Of a DNA stretch of 64,000 nucleotides, positions 1 through 13,172 are shown one piece after another. Source of the DNA: Psychromicrobium silvestre (GTDB lineage Bacteria > Actinomycetota > Actinomycetes > Actinomycetales > Micrococcaceae); assembly GCF_013408295.1 (NCBI RefSeq), contig NZ_JACBYQ010000002.1, forward strand, positions 992,001 to 1,056,000, given 5' to 3'. The notes below the pieces were generated by a model. The model was not told the DNA's origin. It saw only the letters and a program-made list of their open reading frames with translations, and did no database searches. Both the position numbers and the translations under genes were made by a program. Position 1 is the stretch's first letter. Every line of letters starts with the position of its first letter.

Positions 1-1
1 G

Positions 2-625
2 CAGATCCTACTGGACTCGCTGAACAACCCGACGGTGGCCAAGCTGCTGCTGGGTATTATCGTCGGTGCTCAGTTCTTCTGCGGCCTAGCCTCGGTGACC
101 GCAAACTCCAGGATGAGCTACGCCTTCTCCCGGGATAACGCACTGCCCGGCTCGCGGATATGGGCCAAGGTCAATCCCCGCACCGGCACGCCAACCAACT
201 CGATCTGGCTGTGCATCGGGGCTGCAGCCGTGCTTGCTAGCCCGGCACTGTTCAATACCACCGCATATCTGGCGGTTACCTCGGTTGCGGTGATTGGGCT
301 CTATGTTGCTTATATCGTGCCGGTGTTCCTGCGCAGACGGAATAAGGACTTCGTCCCCGGACCCTGGAACCTAGGCCGTTGGAGTGCGCTGATTGGCTGG
401 ATTGCAGTGGTCTGGGTGGTTTTCATCTGCATCCTGTTTGTGCTGCCGCCTGTCGCTCCGATTACCGCGGAAACCTTCAACTACGCACCTATTGCAGTGA
501 TCGCGGTCGGAGTGCTGGCGATAGTGCTCTGGTATGCCAGCGGGAAGCGGAAGTTCATGGCCTCCAGCGAGGAGAGCGAGCACCTGACCAAGCAAGTCGA
601 TGAACTATTGGAAGAGGGCAAATGA
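2..625 (+). CDS. Amino acid/polyamine permease, APC family (3' part)
   Basis: The frame is open from the left edge of the window, so this is the C-terminal part (about 207 residues) of a permease whose start lies outside. It has several hydrophobic segments, and the stretch SRMSYAFSRDNALP is typical of the APC amino acid permeases. The protein ends in a charged cytoplasmic tail. Its stop overlaps the start of the next gene as ATGA, so the two are translationally coupled. With a gamma-glutamylpolyamine synthetase-like gene next, the likely substrate is a polyamine, amine or amino acid (inference). Confidence 0.85.
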   Translation, partial: QILLDSLNNPTVAKLLLGIIVGAQFFCGLASVTANSRMSYAFSRDNALPGSRIWAKVNPRTGTPTNSIWLCIGAAAVLASPALFNTTAYLAVTSVAVIGLYVAYIVPVFLRRRNKDFVPGPWNLGRWSALIGWIAVVWVVFICILFVLPPVAPITAETFNYAPIAVIAVGVLAIVLWYASGKRKFMASSEESEHLTKQVDELLEEGK

Positions 626-2004
626 GCCAGCTGAAAATGAGCCAAGACAATCAAGGCAAGCTCGACGTCGAGCAGTTGCGGGCCGCTGTCGCTGACGGTT
701 CGGTGGACACCGTGATTGTGGCGATCACCGACCCTCAGGGCCGTCTACAGGGGAAACGGTGCGGCGCTCGCTACTTCATGGAGGAGGTGCTGGAGCATGG
801 TGCCGAGGGCTGTGACTACCTGCTCGCCGTGGACGTGGAGATGAACACGGTGGAAGGTTATGCCAGCTCTTCCTGGGAATCCGGCTACGGCGATCTGCTG
901 ATGAAGCCCGATCTCAGCACCCTGCGCTGGGTGCCTTGGCTGCCGGGCTCGGTATTAGTGCTCTGCGATGTATTGGATCTCGGCGGCGCTCCGGTGGCAC
1001 CTTCACCCCGGCAGATTCTCAAGCATCAATTGGAGCGACTTGCCGCGCTCGGTTTGAAAGCGCAGGTCGGCACCGAGCTGGAGTTCATTGCCTTCCAGGA
1101 CTCCTTCTCGGAGGCGCGAGCCAAGGGCTACCGGCAGCTCGATCCGGCCACTGATTACAACGTGGACTACTCACTGCTGGGTACCTCCGGCTTGGAGCCT
1201 TTGATTCGCGATATCCGCCTGGGCATGGAGGGCGCCGGGCTCTATGTTGAGGCTTCAAAGGGGGAGTGTAATTACGGCCAGATGGAGGTCGGCTTCCGGT
1301 ATGACGAAGCCTTGCAGAGCTGCGATAACCATGTGATTTATAAGACCGGCGCCAAGGAAATTGCGGCCCAGCACGGACAGAGCCTGACTTTCATGGCGAA
1401 GTACAACGAACGTGAAGGCAACTCCTGTCATATCCATCTGAGCCTGTGGTCTACCGACGATAAGCCTGCGCTCGCGGGCAGCGGTGAGTACGGTTTCAGC
1501 CCGCTGATGGAGCAGTATCTGGCCGGTCAGCTGGCCTGTCTGCGGGAGTTCAGCTATTTCCTGGCACCCAATATCAATTCTTATAAGCGCTTCGTGGAGG
1601 GGAGCTTTGCACCCACCGGGGTGGCCTGGGGGCTGGACAACCGCACCTGCGCGCTCCGTGTGGTCGGTCACGGAGCCTCGCTACGCGCCGAGAATCGGGT
1701 GGGCGGCGGCGATTTGAATCCGTATCTGGCGGTGGCTGCCTTGATTGCGGCCGCCATTCATGGCATTGAGAACTCGTTGGAACTGCCGCCTCCCACCGCG
1801 GGGAACGCCTATGCGGCGGAAGCGGAGCAGATGCCCACCACACTGCGCGAGGCACGCGGCCTGCTGGCGGAATCCGAAATTGCCCGAAAGGCTTTTGGGG
1901 ACGAAGTGGTTGATCACTATGTCAATGCCGCGACGATCGAATTGAAGGCCTTTGACGCGGCAATCACCGACTGGGAGAAGATCCGTGGTTTTGAGCGGCT
2001 CTGA
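622..2004 (+). CDS. Glutamine synthetase family, gamma-glutamylpolyamine synthetase-like (PuuA type)
   Basis: This 460-residue protein has the glutamine synthetase catalytic fold: ELEFIAF for metal binding, NSCHIHLSLW for the ATP/metal His loop, the glutamate flap region around NINSYKRF, and ASLRAENRVGGGDLNPY near residue 355. It lacks the adenylylation-site context of housekeeping GlnA. It starts in an ATGA overlap with the permease and is followed by a gamma-glutamyl-GABA hydrolase and an aldehyde dehydrogenase. The set resembles the Puu route, in which glutamate is ligated to an amine before oxidation. The exact amine cannot be told; a plain ligase for ethanolamine or another amine is an alternative. 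Confidence 0.85.
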   Translation: MSQLKMSQDNQGKLDVEQLRAAVADGSVDTVIVAITDPQGRLQGKRCGARYFMEEVLEHGAEGCDYLLAVDVEMNTVEGYASSSWESGYGDLLMKPDLSTLRWVPWLPGSVLVLCDVLDLGGAPVAPSPRQILKHQLERLAALGLKAQVGTELEFIAFQDSFSEARAKGYRQLDPATDYNVDYSLLGTSGLEPLIRDIRLGMEGAGLYVEASKGECNYGQMEVGFRYDEALQSCDNHVIYKTGAKEIAAQHGQSLTFMAKYNEREGNSCHIHLSLWSTDDKPALAGSGEYGFSPLMEQYLAGQLACLREFSYFLAPNINSYKRFVEGSFAPTGVAWGLDNRTCALRVVGHGASLRAENRVGGGDLNPYLAVAALIAAAIHGIENSLELPPPTAGNAYAAEAEQMPTTLREARGLLAESEIARKAFGDEVVDHYVNAATIELKAFDAAITDWEKIRGFERL

Positions 2005-2767
2005 TCCGAAGCAGCCGCGACGGCCAAAAATCGGCTTGACCACCTACTACCAGGAAGCTTCCTGGGGGGTCTGGTCGGAAGCAGCGGCTCTGTTACCCGC
2101 TGCTTATCCGGATCGAGTAGTGGAGGCCGGTGGCACCCCGGTGTTGCTACCGCCATCGAAATCGGGACCGACAGATACCAGCGTCCTGGAGCTGCTGGAC
2201 GGCCTGATCGTGGTGGGCGGTTCTGACGTAGATCCGGAGAATTACGGGGCGCAGGCCCATCCGGAGACCAAGCCGATGCCCTACCGGGACGACCATGATC
2301 TGGCTTTGACCAAGGCCGCGCTGGAACTGGGGCTGCCGCTTTTTACGATTTGCCGGGGTACTCAGATCCTTAATGTGGCACTCGGTGGTGATTTGATCCA
2401 ACATTTGCCGGAGGCGATGCCCGGGGTGGACTACCAAACCGCGCCGGGCGTCTATAGCCAGGCCGAATTCCGCACCCTGGAGGGTTGCCTGAGTGCCAGC
2501 CTGCTCGGTTCATCGGCGACCGCGCCGGCCTATCATCACCAGGCTTTGGGCCACTTGGGAGAAGGGCTGCGAGCCACCGCCAGCACGGCTGAGGGAGTGG
2601 TGGAGATCGTAGAGAGGGAAGGGCTCGGCTGGCTACTGGGGGTGCAATTTCATCCCGAGCAAAACCCGGACGACCTGCGTCTCTTCCGCGGATTCGTCGA
2701 AGCGGCGCGCGAATACAGTACCGTCAGGGATGCCGACGTGAATCGACCAGCCAGGAAGGCCGTATGA
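1985..2767 (+). CDS. Gamma-glutamyl-gamma-aminobutyrate hydrolase-like peptidase C26 (PuuD type)
   Basis: This is a class I glutamine-amidotransferase-like hydrolase of about 260 residues. The nucleophile Cys is in FTICRGTQILN and the His-Glu pair is in GVQFHPEQN near the C-terminus, the arrangement of PuuD-type enzymes that release glutamate from gamma-glutamyl-GABA. I chose the GTG at 1985 because GGAGAAG precedes it by five bases; the open frame runs further up to a TTG at 1952. It overlaps the end of the ligase gene by 20 bases and its own stop overlaps the next ATG, so it is in the same coupled operon. Confidence 0.85.
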   Translation: MVLSGSDPKQPRRPKIGLTTYYQEASWGVWSEAAALLPAAYPDRVVEAGGTPVLLPPSKSGPTDTSVLELLDGLIVVGGSDVDPENYGAQAHPETKPMPYRDDHDLALTKAALELGLPLFTICRGTQILNVALGGDLIQHLPEAMPGVDYQTAPGVYSQAEFRTLEGCLSASLLGSSATAPAYHHQALGHLGEGLRATASTAEGVVEIVEREGLGWLLGVQFHPEQNPDDLRLFRGFVEAAREYSTVRDADVNRPARKAV

Positions 2768-4140
2768 GTACCATTCAGCTGATAAACCCCGCCACCGCGG
2801 AAGCCTTTGAAGAGGTAGAACTTTTCGACCTCGCCGCCACCGATGCTGCTATCCAGCGTGCGGCGCAGGCCTTCCCCGGCTGGCGGGCCGTCGCGCCGGG
2901 CGACCGCGCCCGGCTGCTCCGTCGCTTCGCCGATCTGGTAGATGGGGATCTGGAACATCTGGCGCAACTGGAAGTCCGGAACTCCGGGCATACGATTTCC
3001 AACGCGCGCTGGGAAGCAGGCAATGCGCGGGACGTGATTGAGTATTACGCGGCCGCCCCGGAGCGTCAGCTCGGCGCGCAAATCCCGGTGGCCGACGGCG
3101 TGAATGTCACCTTCCACGAACCGCTCGGCGTGGTTGGCGTGATCGTGCCCTGGAATTTCCCGATGCCGATTGCCGCCTGGGGTTTCGCCCCGGCCCTGGC
3201 CGCCGGGAACACCGTGGTGCTCAAGCCTGCCGAACTGACCCCGCTGACCGCGATCCGCTTGGCCGAACTGGCCCTGCAGGCGGGAATCCCGGACGGCGTG
3301 TTTCAAGTGCTGCCGGGGAAGGGCTCGGTGGTTGGTGAGCGTTTTGTTAGCCATCCCGCAGTGCGCAAGGTGGTGTTTACCGGCTCGACGGCGGTCGGCA
3401 AGAGGATCATGGCGGGCTGCGCTGAGCAGGTCAAGAGGGTCACTCTGGAGCTTGGCGGCAAGAACGCAAATATCGTTTTTGCCGATTCCGATCTGGAGCT
3501 GGCGGCCGCCTCTGCCCCCGGCGGCGTTTTCGATAACGCCGGCCAGGATTGCTGTGCACGGTCCCGAATCTTGGTGCAACGCAGCGTTTATGAGAAGTTC
3601 ATGGAGTTGCTGGAGCCCGCGGTCAAAGCCGTTTCGGTGGGAGACCCGGCGCTTGAATCGACCGTGATGGGTCCGCTCATCTCGGCAAACCAGCTCGCTA
3701 CCGTCTCTTCTTTCCTGAACGACGAGAGCCAAGTAGCCTTCCGGGGTAGCGCTCCGCAAGGACCGGGTTTTTGGTTCCCACCCACCGTGCTCGCTCCGGT
3801 GGCGGAGAGCGATCGGGTGAGCCGAGAGGAGATCTTCGGCCCCGTCGTCGTCGTGCTGCCCTTCGAGGATGAGGCCGACGCGATCCGACTGGCGAATGAT
3901 AGCGATTACGGTCTCTCCGGCTCGATCTTCACCGAAAATCTTGGCCGCGCGCTGCGAGTGTCCCGAGCCGTGGAATCCGGGAACCTTTCGGTCAATTCGC
4001 ATTCTTCGGTGCGCTATTGGACTCCCTTCGGCGGCTTTAAGCAGTCCGGGCTGGGCCGCGAATTGGGCCCCAATGCACTGGATGCTTTTACCGAGACCAA
4101 GAACGTTTTCATCTCCTCGAAAGGAACAAACCATGACTGA
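2764..4140 (+). CDS. NAD(P)-dependent aldehyde dehydrogenase (PuuC-like)
   Basis: The 458-residue protein carries the aldehyde dehydrogenase signatures: PWNFPMP, the Rossmann FTGSTAVGK, the general-base region LELGGKNANIVF and the catalytic Cys in NAGQDCCARS. The C-terminal FGGFKQSGLGRELG is also typical. It begins in an ATGA overlap with the hydrolase gene. In this context it probably oxidises a gamma-glutamylamino-aldehyde to the acid that the hydrolase then cleaves. No gamma-glutamylputrescine oxidase (PuuB) is visible in the window; it may lie upstream of the left edge. Confidence 0.88.
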   Translation: MSTIQLINPATAEAFEEVELFDLAATDAAIQRAAQAFPGWRAVAPGDRARLLRRFADLVDGDLEHLAQLEVRNSGHTISNARWEAGNARDVIEYYAAAPERQLGAQIPVADGVNVTFHEPLGVVGVIVPWNFPMPIAAWGFAPALAAGNTVVLKPAELTPLTAIRLAELALQAGIPDGVFQVLPGKGSVVGERFVSHPAVRKVVFTGSTAVGKRIMAGCAEQVKRVTLELGGKNANIVFADSDLELAAASAPGGVFDNAGQDCCARSRILVQRSVYEKFMELLEPAVKAVSVGDPALESTVMGPLISANQLATVSSFLNDESQVAFRGSAPQGPGFWFPPTVLAPVAESDRVSREEIFGPVVVVLPFEDEADAIRLANDSDYGLSGSIFTENLGRALRVSRAVESGNLSVNSHSSVRYWTPFGGFKQSGLGRELGPNALDAFTETKNVFISSKGTNHD

Positions 4141-4912
4141 GATTGTCTCCAACCGGCTCAAGGATCGCGCCGCGGTGATTACCGGTGGAGCCTCCGGGAT
4201 CGGCCTGGCCACCGCGCGCCGCTTCGCCTCGGAAGGTGCCAAGGTGGTGATTGCCGACGTCGACCCGGCCTCGGGGGAGCGGGCCGCGGAAGAGGTGGGC
4301 GGCAGCTTTGTTCAAGTGGACGTGACCAATGAGGAACAAGTCAAGGCACTTTTTACGCGAACCAAGGAGCTCCACGGAAGTGTCGATATCGCCTTCAATA
4401 ACGCTGGCATCTCACCGGCCGATGACGCTTCGATCCTAGAGACCGGCATTGACGCCTGGCGTCGGGTGCAGGAAGTGAATCTGACCAGCGTCTATTACTG
4501 CTGCAAATATGCCTTGCCCTATATGCAGGAGCAGGGCAAGGGCTCGATTATCAACACCGCCTCTTTTGTGGCCGTGATGGGAGCAGCTACCTCGCAGATT
4601 TCCTATTCCGCTTCAAAGGGCGGCGTGCTAGCGATGTCGCGGGAGCTGGGCGTTGAATTTGCCCGGCAGGGTATCCGGGTCAACGCACTCTGTCCTGGAC
4701 CGGTAAACACGCCCCTACTCAAGGAGCTCTTCGCCAAGGACCCGGAGAAGGCTGCCCGTCGTTTGATCCATGTTCCGTTGGGCCGTTTCGCGGAGCCGGA
4801 AGAGATTGCCGCTTCGGTTGCCTTCCTGGCGAGCGACGACTCTTCGTTCATCACGGCCTCGACCTTCCTGGTGGACGGTGGAATCTCCGGCGCCTACGTC
4901 ACTCCGCTCTGA
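4133..4912 (+). CDS. Short-chain dehydrogenase/reductase
   Basis: This is a classical SDR of 259 residues with the cofactor motif TGGASGIGLA near residue 19, the NNAG motif, and the catalytic Tyr and Lys in YSASKGG. The C-terminal FITASTFLVDGG is the common substrate-loop end. An acidic residue after the second beta strand (IADVD) suggests NAD(H). The start at 4133 follows AAAGGAAC and overlaps the aldehyde dehydrogenase stop by eight bases; an open frame extends upstream to 3869 but only as overlap with the previous gene. It is the last gene of the amine-catabolism cluster; its substrate is unknown. Confidence 0.88.
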   Translation: MTEIVSNRLKDRAAVITGGASGIGLATARRFASEGAKVVIADVDPASGERAAEEVGGSFVQVDVTNEEQVKALFTRTKELHGSVDIAFNNAGISPADDASILETGIDAWRRVQEVNLTSVYYCCKYALPYMQEQGKGSIINTASFVAVMGAATSQISYSASKGGVLAMSRELGVEFARQGIRVNALCPGPVNTPLLKELFAKDPEKAARRLIHVPLGRFAEPEEIAASVAFLASDDSSFITASTFLVDGGISGAYVTPL

Positions 4913-4975
4913 GTGAGGCGCTTCAGCGGGGTGGCCCCGAGTTCTAGCGGATTTTTGGGAGTTCTCGGGTGGAGT

Positions 4976-5004
4976 TTGTGTTCGCGGAAACCTGGTGGTA
5001 CAGT
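4976..5004 (+). promoter_or_regulatory. Probable rrn promoter P1
   Basis: TTGTGT and TACAGT are separated by 17 bases in the 428-base gap between the SDR gene and 16S rRNA. Just downstream is a short palindrome, ACGAA-ATA-TTCGT at 5023-5035, and an imperfect hairpin around 5061-5081. Assignment is by consensus match and position only. Confidence 0.5.
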
Positions 5005-5127
5005 TAATTCCCGCGCCAAGGTACGAAATATTCGTTCCGAAGACGCGAATCCAACGCTGAATGGTCCCTTTAGGGAACCATGAAGCATCTCGAAAATCGA
5101 GTTGAAAACGCCGGTGAAACCGACGAT

Positions 5128-5156
5128 TTGACAGAGAGAATCGAGAAGGGTAAGTT
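5128..5156 (+). promoter_or_regulatory. Probable rrn promoter P2
   Basis: A perfect TTGACA box at 5128-5133 is followed 17 bases later by TAAGTT at 5151-5156. Downstream, GTTGCTCCGAA near 5163 resembles the conserved start of actinobacterial rRNA leaders. This would be the main rrn promoter. Confidence 0.65.
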
Positions 5157-5203
5157 AGAAAAGTTGCTCCGAACAGCCGTGAAAACGGTAAACGGAGTCG
5201 GCC

Positions 5204-5228
5204 TGTTGTTTGAGAACTCAATAGTGTG
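5204..5228 (+). promoter_or_regulatory. rRNA leader box (boxA/processing element)
   Basis: TGTTGTTTGAGAACTCAATA is the conserved actinobacterial leader element associated with antitermination and RNase III processing. A closely related copy lies upstream of 23S at 7312-7335. Confidence 0.6.
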
Positions 5229-5340
5229 TTTTGTTTTTTGTTGATACCAATGTTTTTTGTTTTTGGTATTTGCCTGCTGATGCTGCGCCCCTGTGTGGTG
5301 TTGGTGGGTTGATGCTGGGAATCATTTTTTGTAATGAATT

Positions 5341-10572
<5,232 letters not shown>

Positions 10573-10805
10573 ACACACTTTCTTTATGCGTGAATATAAT
10601 CCTTCAAAAGAATATTCACACCATGCATGAGAAGAAAACCTGCTTGCACGCGTCCACTCTACGGTCCCCAAACAACAAACCCACCAAAGGGTTAGTTCGT
10701 TCAAGGGAAACAACCGTATAACTACATAACACGATACTAAGCACCACAACTCCAACAATTTTCCCACCCACACCCCACCAAAGGGGGTCACGGGTCGGGG
10801 TTAGA

Positions 10806-10922
10806 GTTACGGCGGCCATAGCGTGGGAGAAACGCCCGGACCCATACCGAACCCGGAAGCTAAGACCCACAGCGCCCATGGTACTGCACTCGGAAGGGTG
10901 TGGGAGAGTAGGACACCGCCGG
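10806..10922 (+). rRNA. rrf: 5S ribosomal RNA
   Basis: GTTACGGCGGCCATAGCGTG starts the gene, and its 5' arm pairs with CCGCCGGA at the 3' end. The internal CCCATACCGAACCCGGAAGC is the conserved loop B/C region. The 233-base 23S-5S spacer holds no other recognisable gene. Confidence 0.95.
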
Positions 10923-10932
10923 ACAACCAGTA

Positions 10933-10966
10933 AAGAGAGCCTCTACGAAGACGTAGAGGCTCTCTT
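10933..10966 (+). terminator. rrn operon terminator
   Basis: A perfect 15-bp stem, AAGAGAGCCTCTACG with its complement, closes a four-base loop directly after 5S rRNA and is followed by TCCTTT. Confidence 0.9.
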
Positions 10967-11074
10967 CCTTTAACAAACAACAAACAAACCAACAACCAAA
11001 CCACCAAACCAATGTGGCAGGCCTGGACAACCACCCAAACCCACCACATTAGCTCTCGGCACTAGACTTGGCTC

Positions 11075-12442
11075 ATGCCTGAGCACAGTGAATTCCTGCA
11101 TGCCTTGACCTCCTTATTGCCTGCGCAGAGCATTTCTCTGGCCGAGGAGGTCTTGGCCGAATACGCGGTGGATCAGGGCCCGGTGTTGGACCTGCAGCTA
11201 CCGCTAGCCGTTGTGTGGGCGCGTACTGTTGAGGACGTCCAAGATGTGGTGTTGCTGGCCGCACGACACGGAGTGAGTGTGGTTGGCCGCGGAGCCGGGA
11301 CCGGGGTCTCCGGCGGTGCACATGCGAGCCGTAACTCTCTGATCCTGAGTTTGGAACGGATGAACCGGATCTTGGACATCAATCCCGAGGATGAGGTGGC
11401 CATCGTCGAACCCGGGGTGGTGAACGCTGAGCTGAACGCCGCCGTCGAACCCTATGGCCTAATGTACGCACCGGACCCCGCGAGCTATCGGATGTCCACT
11501 ATTGGTGGGAACATCGCCACCAACGCTGGCGGTCTGCGCTGCGCTAAGTATGGGGTGACTCGGGATTCGGTCCTAGCCCTTGACGTGGTGCTGGCGGATG
11601 GCTCCTTGATTCATACCGGCCATCGCACCTTCAAAGGGGTGGCCGGCTACGATCTGACCAGCCTCTTCGTTGGCTCGGAGGGAACCCTCGGAATAGTGGT
11701 GGGGGCGACCGTGCGGTTGAAGTACCTGCCCGTCGATTCCAGGACGCTCGCCATCTTTTTCGATGATTTCCGTACCGCCGCGGCAGGGGTGCTGGCGGTG
11801 GGGAAGGCCAGAATCCAGCCTGCCGTGATGGAACTGTTGGACGGTGCTTCTCTGCAGGATATCGATGAGCGGATGCACTCCACGCTACGTAGCAGGGGAG
11901 GCGCCTTGCTGTTGATCCAAACCGATGGCTTCGGTGCGGAGGCGGAAGCAGAGGGAGTAGCTGCTGCGGTTGCTCCACTGGGCGGTCGACTGTCCTTTGA
12001 GGATCCGGAGGAGGCCGGGCGTTTGCTGGAGTTGCGTAGGAACTCGCGCGGAATGGACGCGGACTTGCAAACCAGGGTGGGGGAGGACATTGCGGTGCCC
12101 CGATCCCGACTTGTCGATTACATTGCCGAGACCGAGCAGCTGGCGCTCCGACACCAGGTCAACGTGCGGGTGGTGGCGCACGCTGGGGATGGCAATCTGC
12201 ACCCCACCTTCTGGACGGAAGATGCCGAGCCACAGAGTATCGCTCGACTCAATGCGGCCTTGGACGAGTCTGTCCAGCTGGCTCTTGAGATGCGCGGAAC
12301 CATTACCGGTGAGCACGGTATCGGCCAATTCAAGCTGCAATGGCTGAGCCAAGAGCAGAGCCCGGAACTGCGCACTCTGCAGCACCGGCTGAAGGAACTC
12401 TTTGATCCCAGCGGACTGTTTAACCCCGGCAAAGCTATTTAA
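11075..12442 (+). CDS. FAD-linked oxidase, GlcD/D-lactate dehydrogenase family
   Basis: The 455-residue protein has an N-terminal FAD_binding_4 (PCMH) domain with GRGAGTGVSGG near residue 72, EPGVVNAELN, GGNIATNAGGLRCAKYGV and FVGSEGTLGIV. The C-terminal FAD-oxidase domain has HAGDGNLHPTF and GTITGEHGIGQFK. This family oxidises 2-hydroxy acids such as glycolate, D-lactate or D-2-hydroxyglutarate. It stands alone, without GlcE/GlcF subunits or an Fe-S domain, so the electron acceptor and substrate are open. The ATG at 11075 gives the usual family length; its ribosome-binding site is weak. Confidence 0.88.
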   Translation: MPEHSEFLHALTSLLPAQSISLAEEVLAEYAVDQGPVLDLQLPLAVVWARTVEDVQDVVLLAARHGVSVVGRGAGTGVSGGAHASRNSLILSLERMNRILDINPEDEVAIVEPGVVNAELNAAVEPYGLMYAPDPASYRMSTIGGNIATNAGGLRCAKYGVTRDSVLALDVVLADGSLIHTGHRTFKGVAGYDLTSLFVGSEGTLGIVVGATVRLKYLPVDSRTLAIFFDDFRTAAAGVLAVGKARIQPAVMELLDGASLQDIDERMHSTLRSRGGALLLIQTDGFGAEAEAEGVAAAVAPLGGRLSFEDPEEAGRLLELRRNSRGMDADLQTRVGEDIAVPRSRLVDYIAETEQLALRHQVNVRVVAHAGDGNLHPTFWTEDAEPQSIARLNAALDESVQLALEMRGTITGEHGIGQFKLQWLSQEQSPELRTLQHRLKELFDPSGLFNPGKAI

Positions 12443-12505
12443 TTTCAATCACCGCTTGCCGCAGCCAATGATATATTCATTGGCAGTATTCGTTACGCCG
12501 AAATC

Positions 12506-13126
12506 ATGGGAACTTCGTTGAAATTAAAGACCACTGCAATCGCTGGCAAGGCACTTGCTATCGTCGTGCTCAGCGCGGGCGCTGGCCTGGGAATCGGGGC
12601 CGCAGCTCATGCCCAGTCGCCAAAACCCCTCCCGTCGCCAAGCAGCACAGCAGGCAGTTCAAGTAGTGTCTCGGTGACGATCTCCGTCCCCCTGCCGACG
12701 CTGGCACCCAATCCCACAGCGACGAATCAGCCGGAGCAGAAACAGCAGAAGGCGCCCGTCCCGGTAAAGAAGAACACCCCACAGCCAAGCAGTGCTGTGA
12801 GCGTACCCGCTAAGGTTCCCAGCAGCACCCCCAGCGTAAGCTCGGCGGCTCCCAGCACGACGGCGACGACTTCCAGTTCTGCCACTTCCAGCGCCCCGAA
12901 AACCAGTTCCCCGACGGCCAGCTCGGCAACACCCACGCCATCGAGCTCGGTCAGTACAGAGTCATTTGATACTTCGAGTCCGGCAGTCCCCGCCGCAGCG
13001 GTGCACAGTAATACCGGTGGCCCCAACCTGGTTACCGTGCTACTGATATTGGCAGCAGTTGTGGTTTTGGCTGCGGGAGCATTGGGTGTCTTTGCGCTCA
13101 ATCGTCCCCGCGCCGCACACCGCTGA
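12506..13126 (+). CDS. Secreted Ser/Thr/Pro-rich protein with C-terminal membrane anchor
   Basis: The 206-residue protein starts with a signal peptide of about 37 residues (basic start, hydrophobic core, AAHAQS cleavage region). A long, low-complexity Ser/Thr/Pro/Ala region follows. The end is NTGGPN, a hydrophobic span of about 22 residues and the basic tail NRPRAAHR. That layout is the one used by sortase substrates, but a clear LPxTG or LAxTG motif is missing. It could be a mucin-like wall or membrane-anchored stalk protein. No catalytic domain is visible. Confidence 0.7.
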   Translation: MGTSLKLKTTAIAGKALAIVVLSAGAGLGIGAAAHAQSPKPLPSPSSTAGSSSSVSVTISVPLPTLAPNPTATNQPEQKQQKAPVPVKKNTPQPSSAVSVPAKVPSSTPSVSSAAPSTTATTSSSATSSAPKTSSPTASSATPTPSSSVSTESFDTSSPAVPAAAVHSNTGGPNLVTVLLILAAVVVLAAGALGVFALNRPRAAHR

Positions 13127-13172
13127 AGCGGCCAGGGAAGGCCTGAGCCAGCTCAGCAGGAGGCTAGAGGCC

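Noticed and set aside
2650-4242. Open frame of 530 codons on the minus strand opposite the aldehyde dehydrogenase gene
   Set aside because: It is antisense to a gene with clear motifs, has no domain and is explained by high GC in the third codon position.
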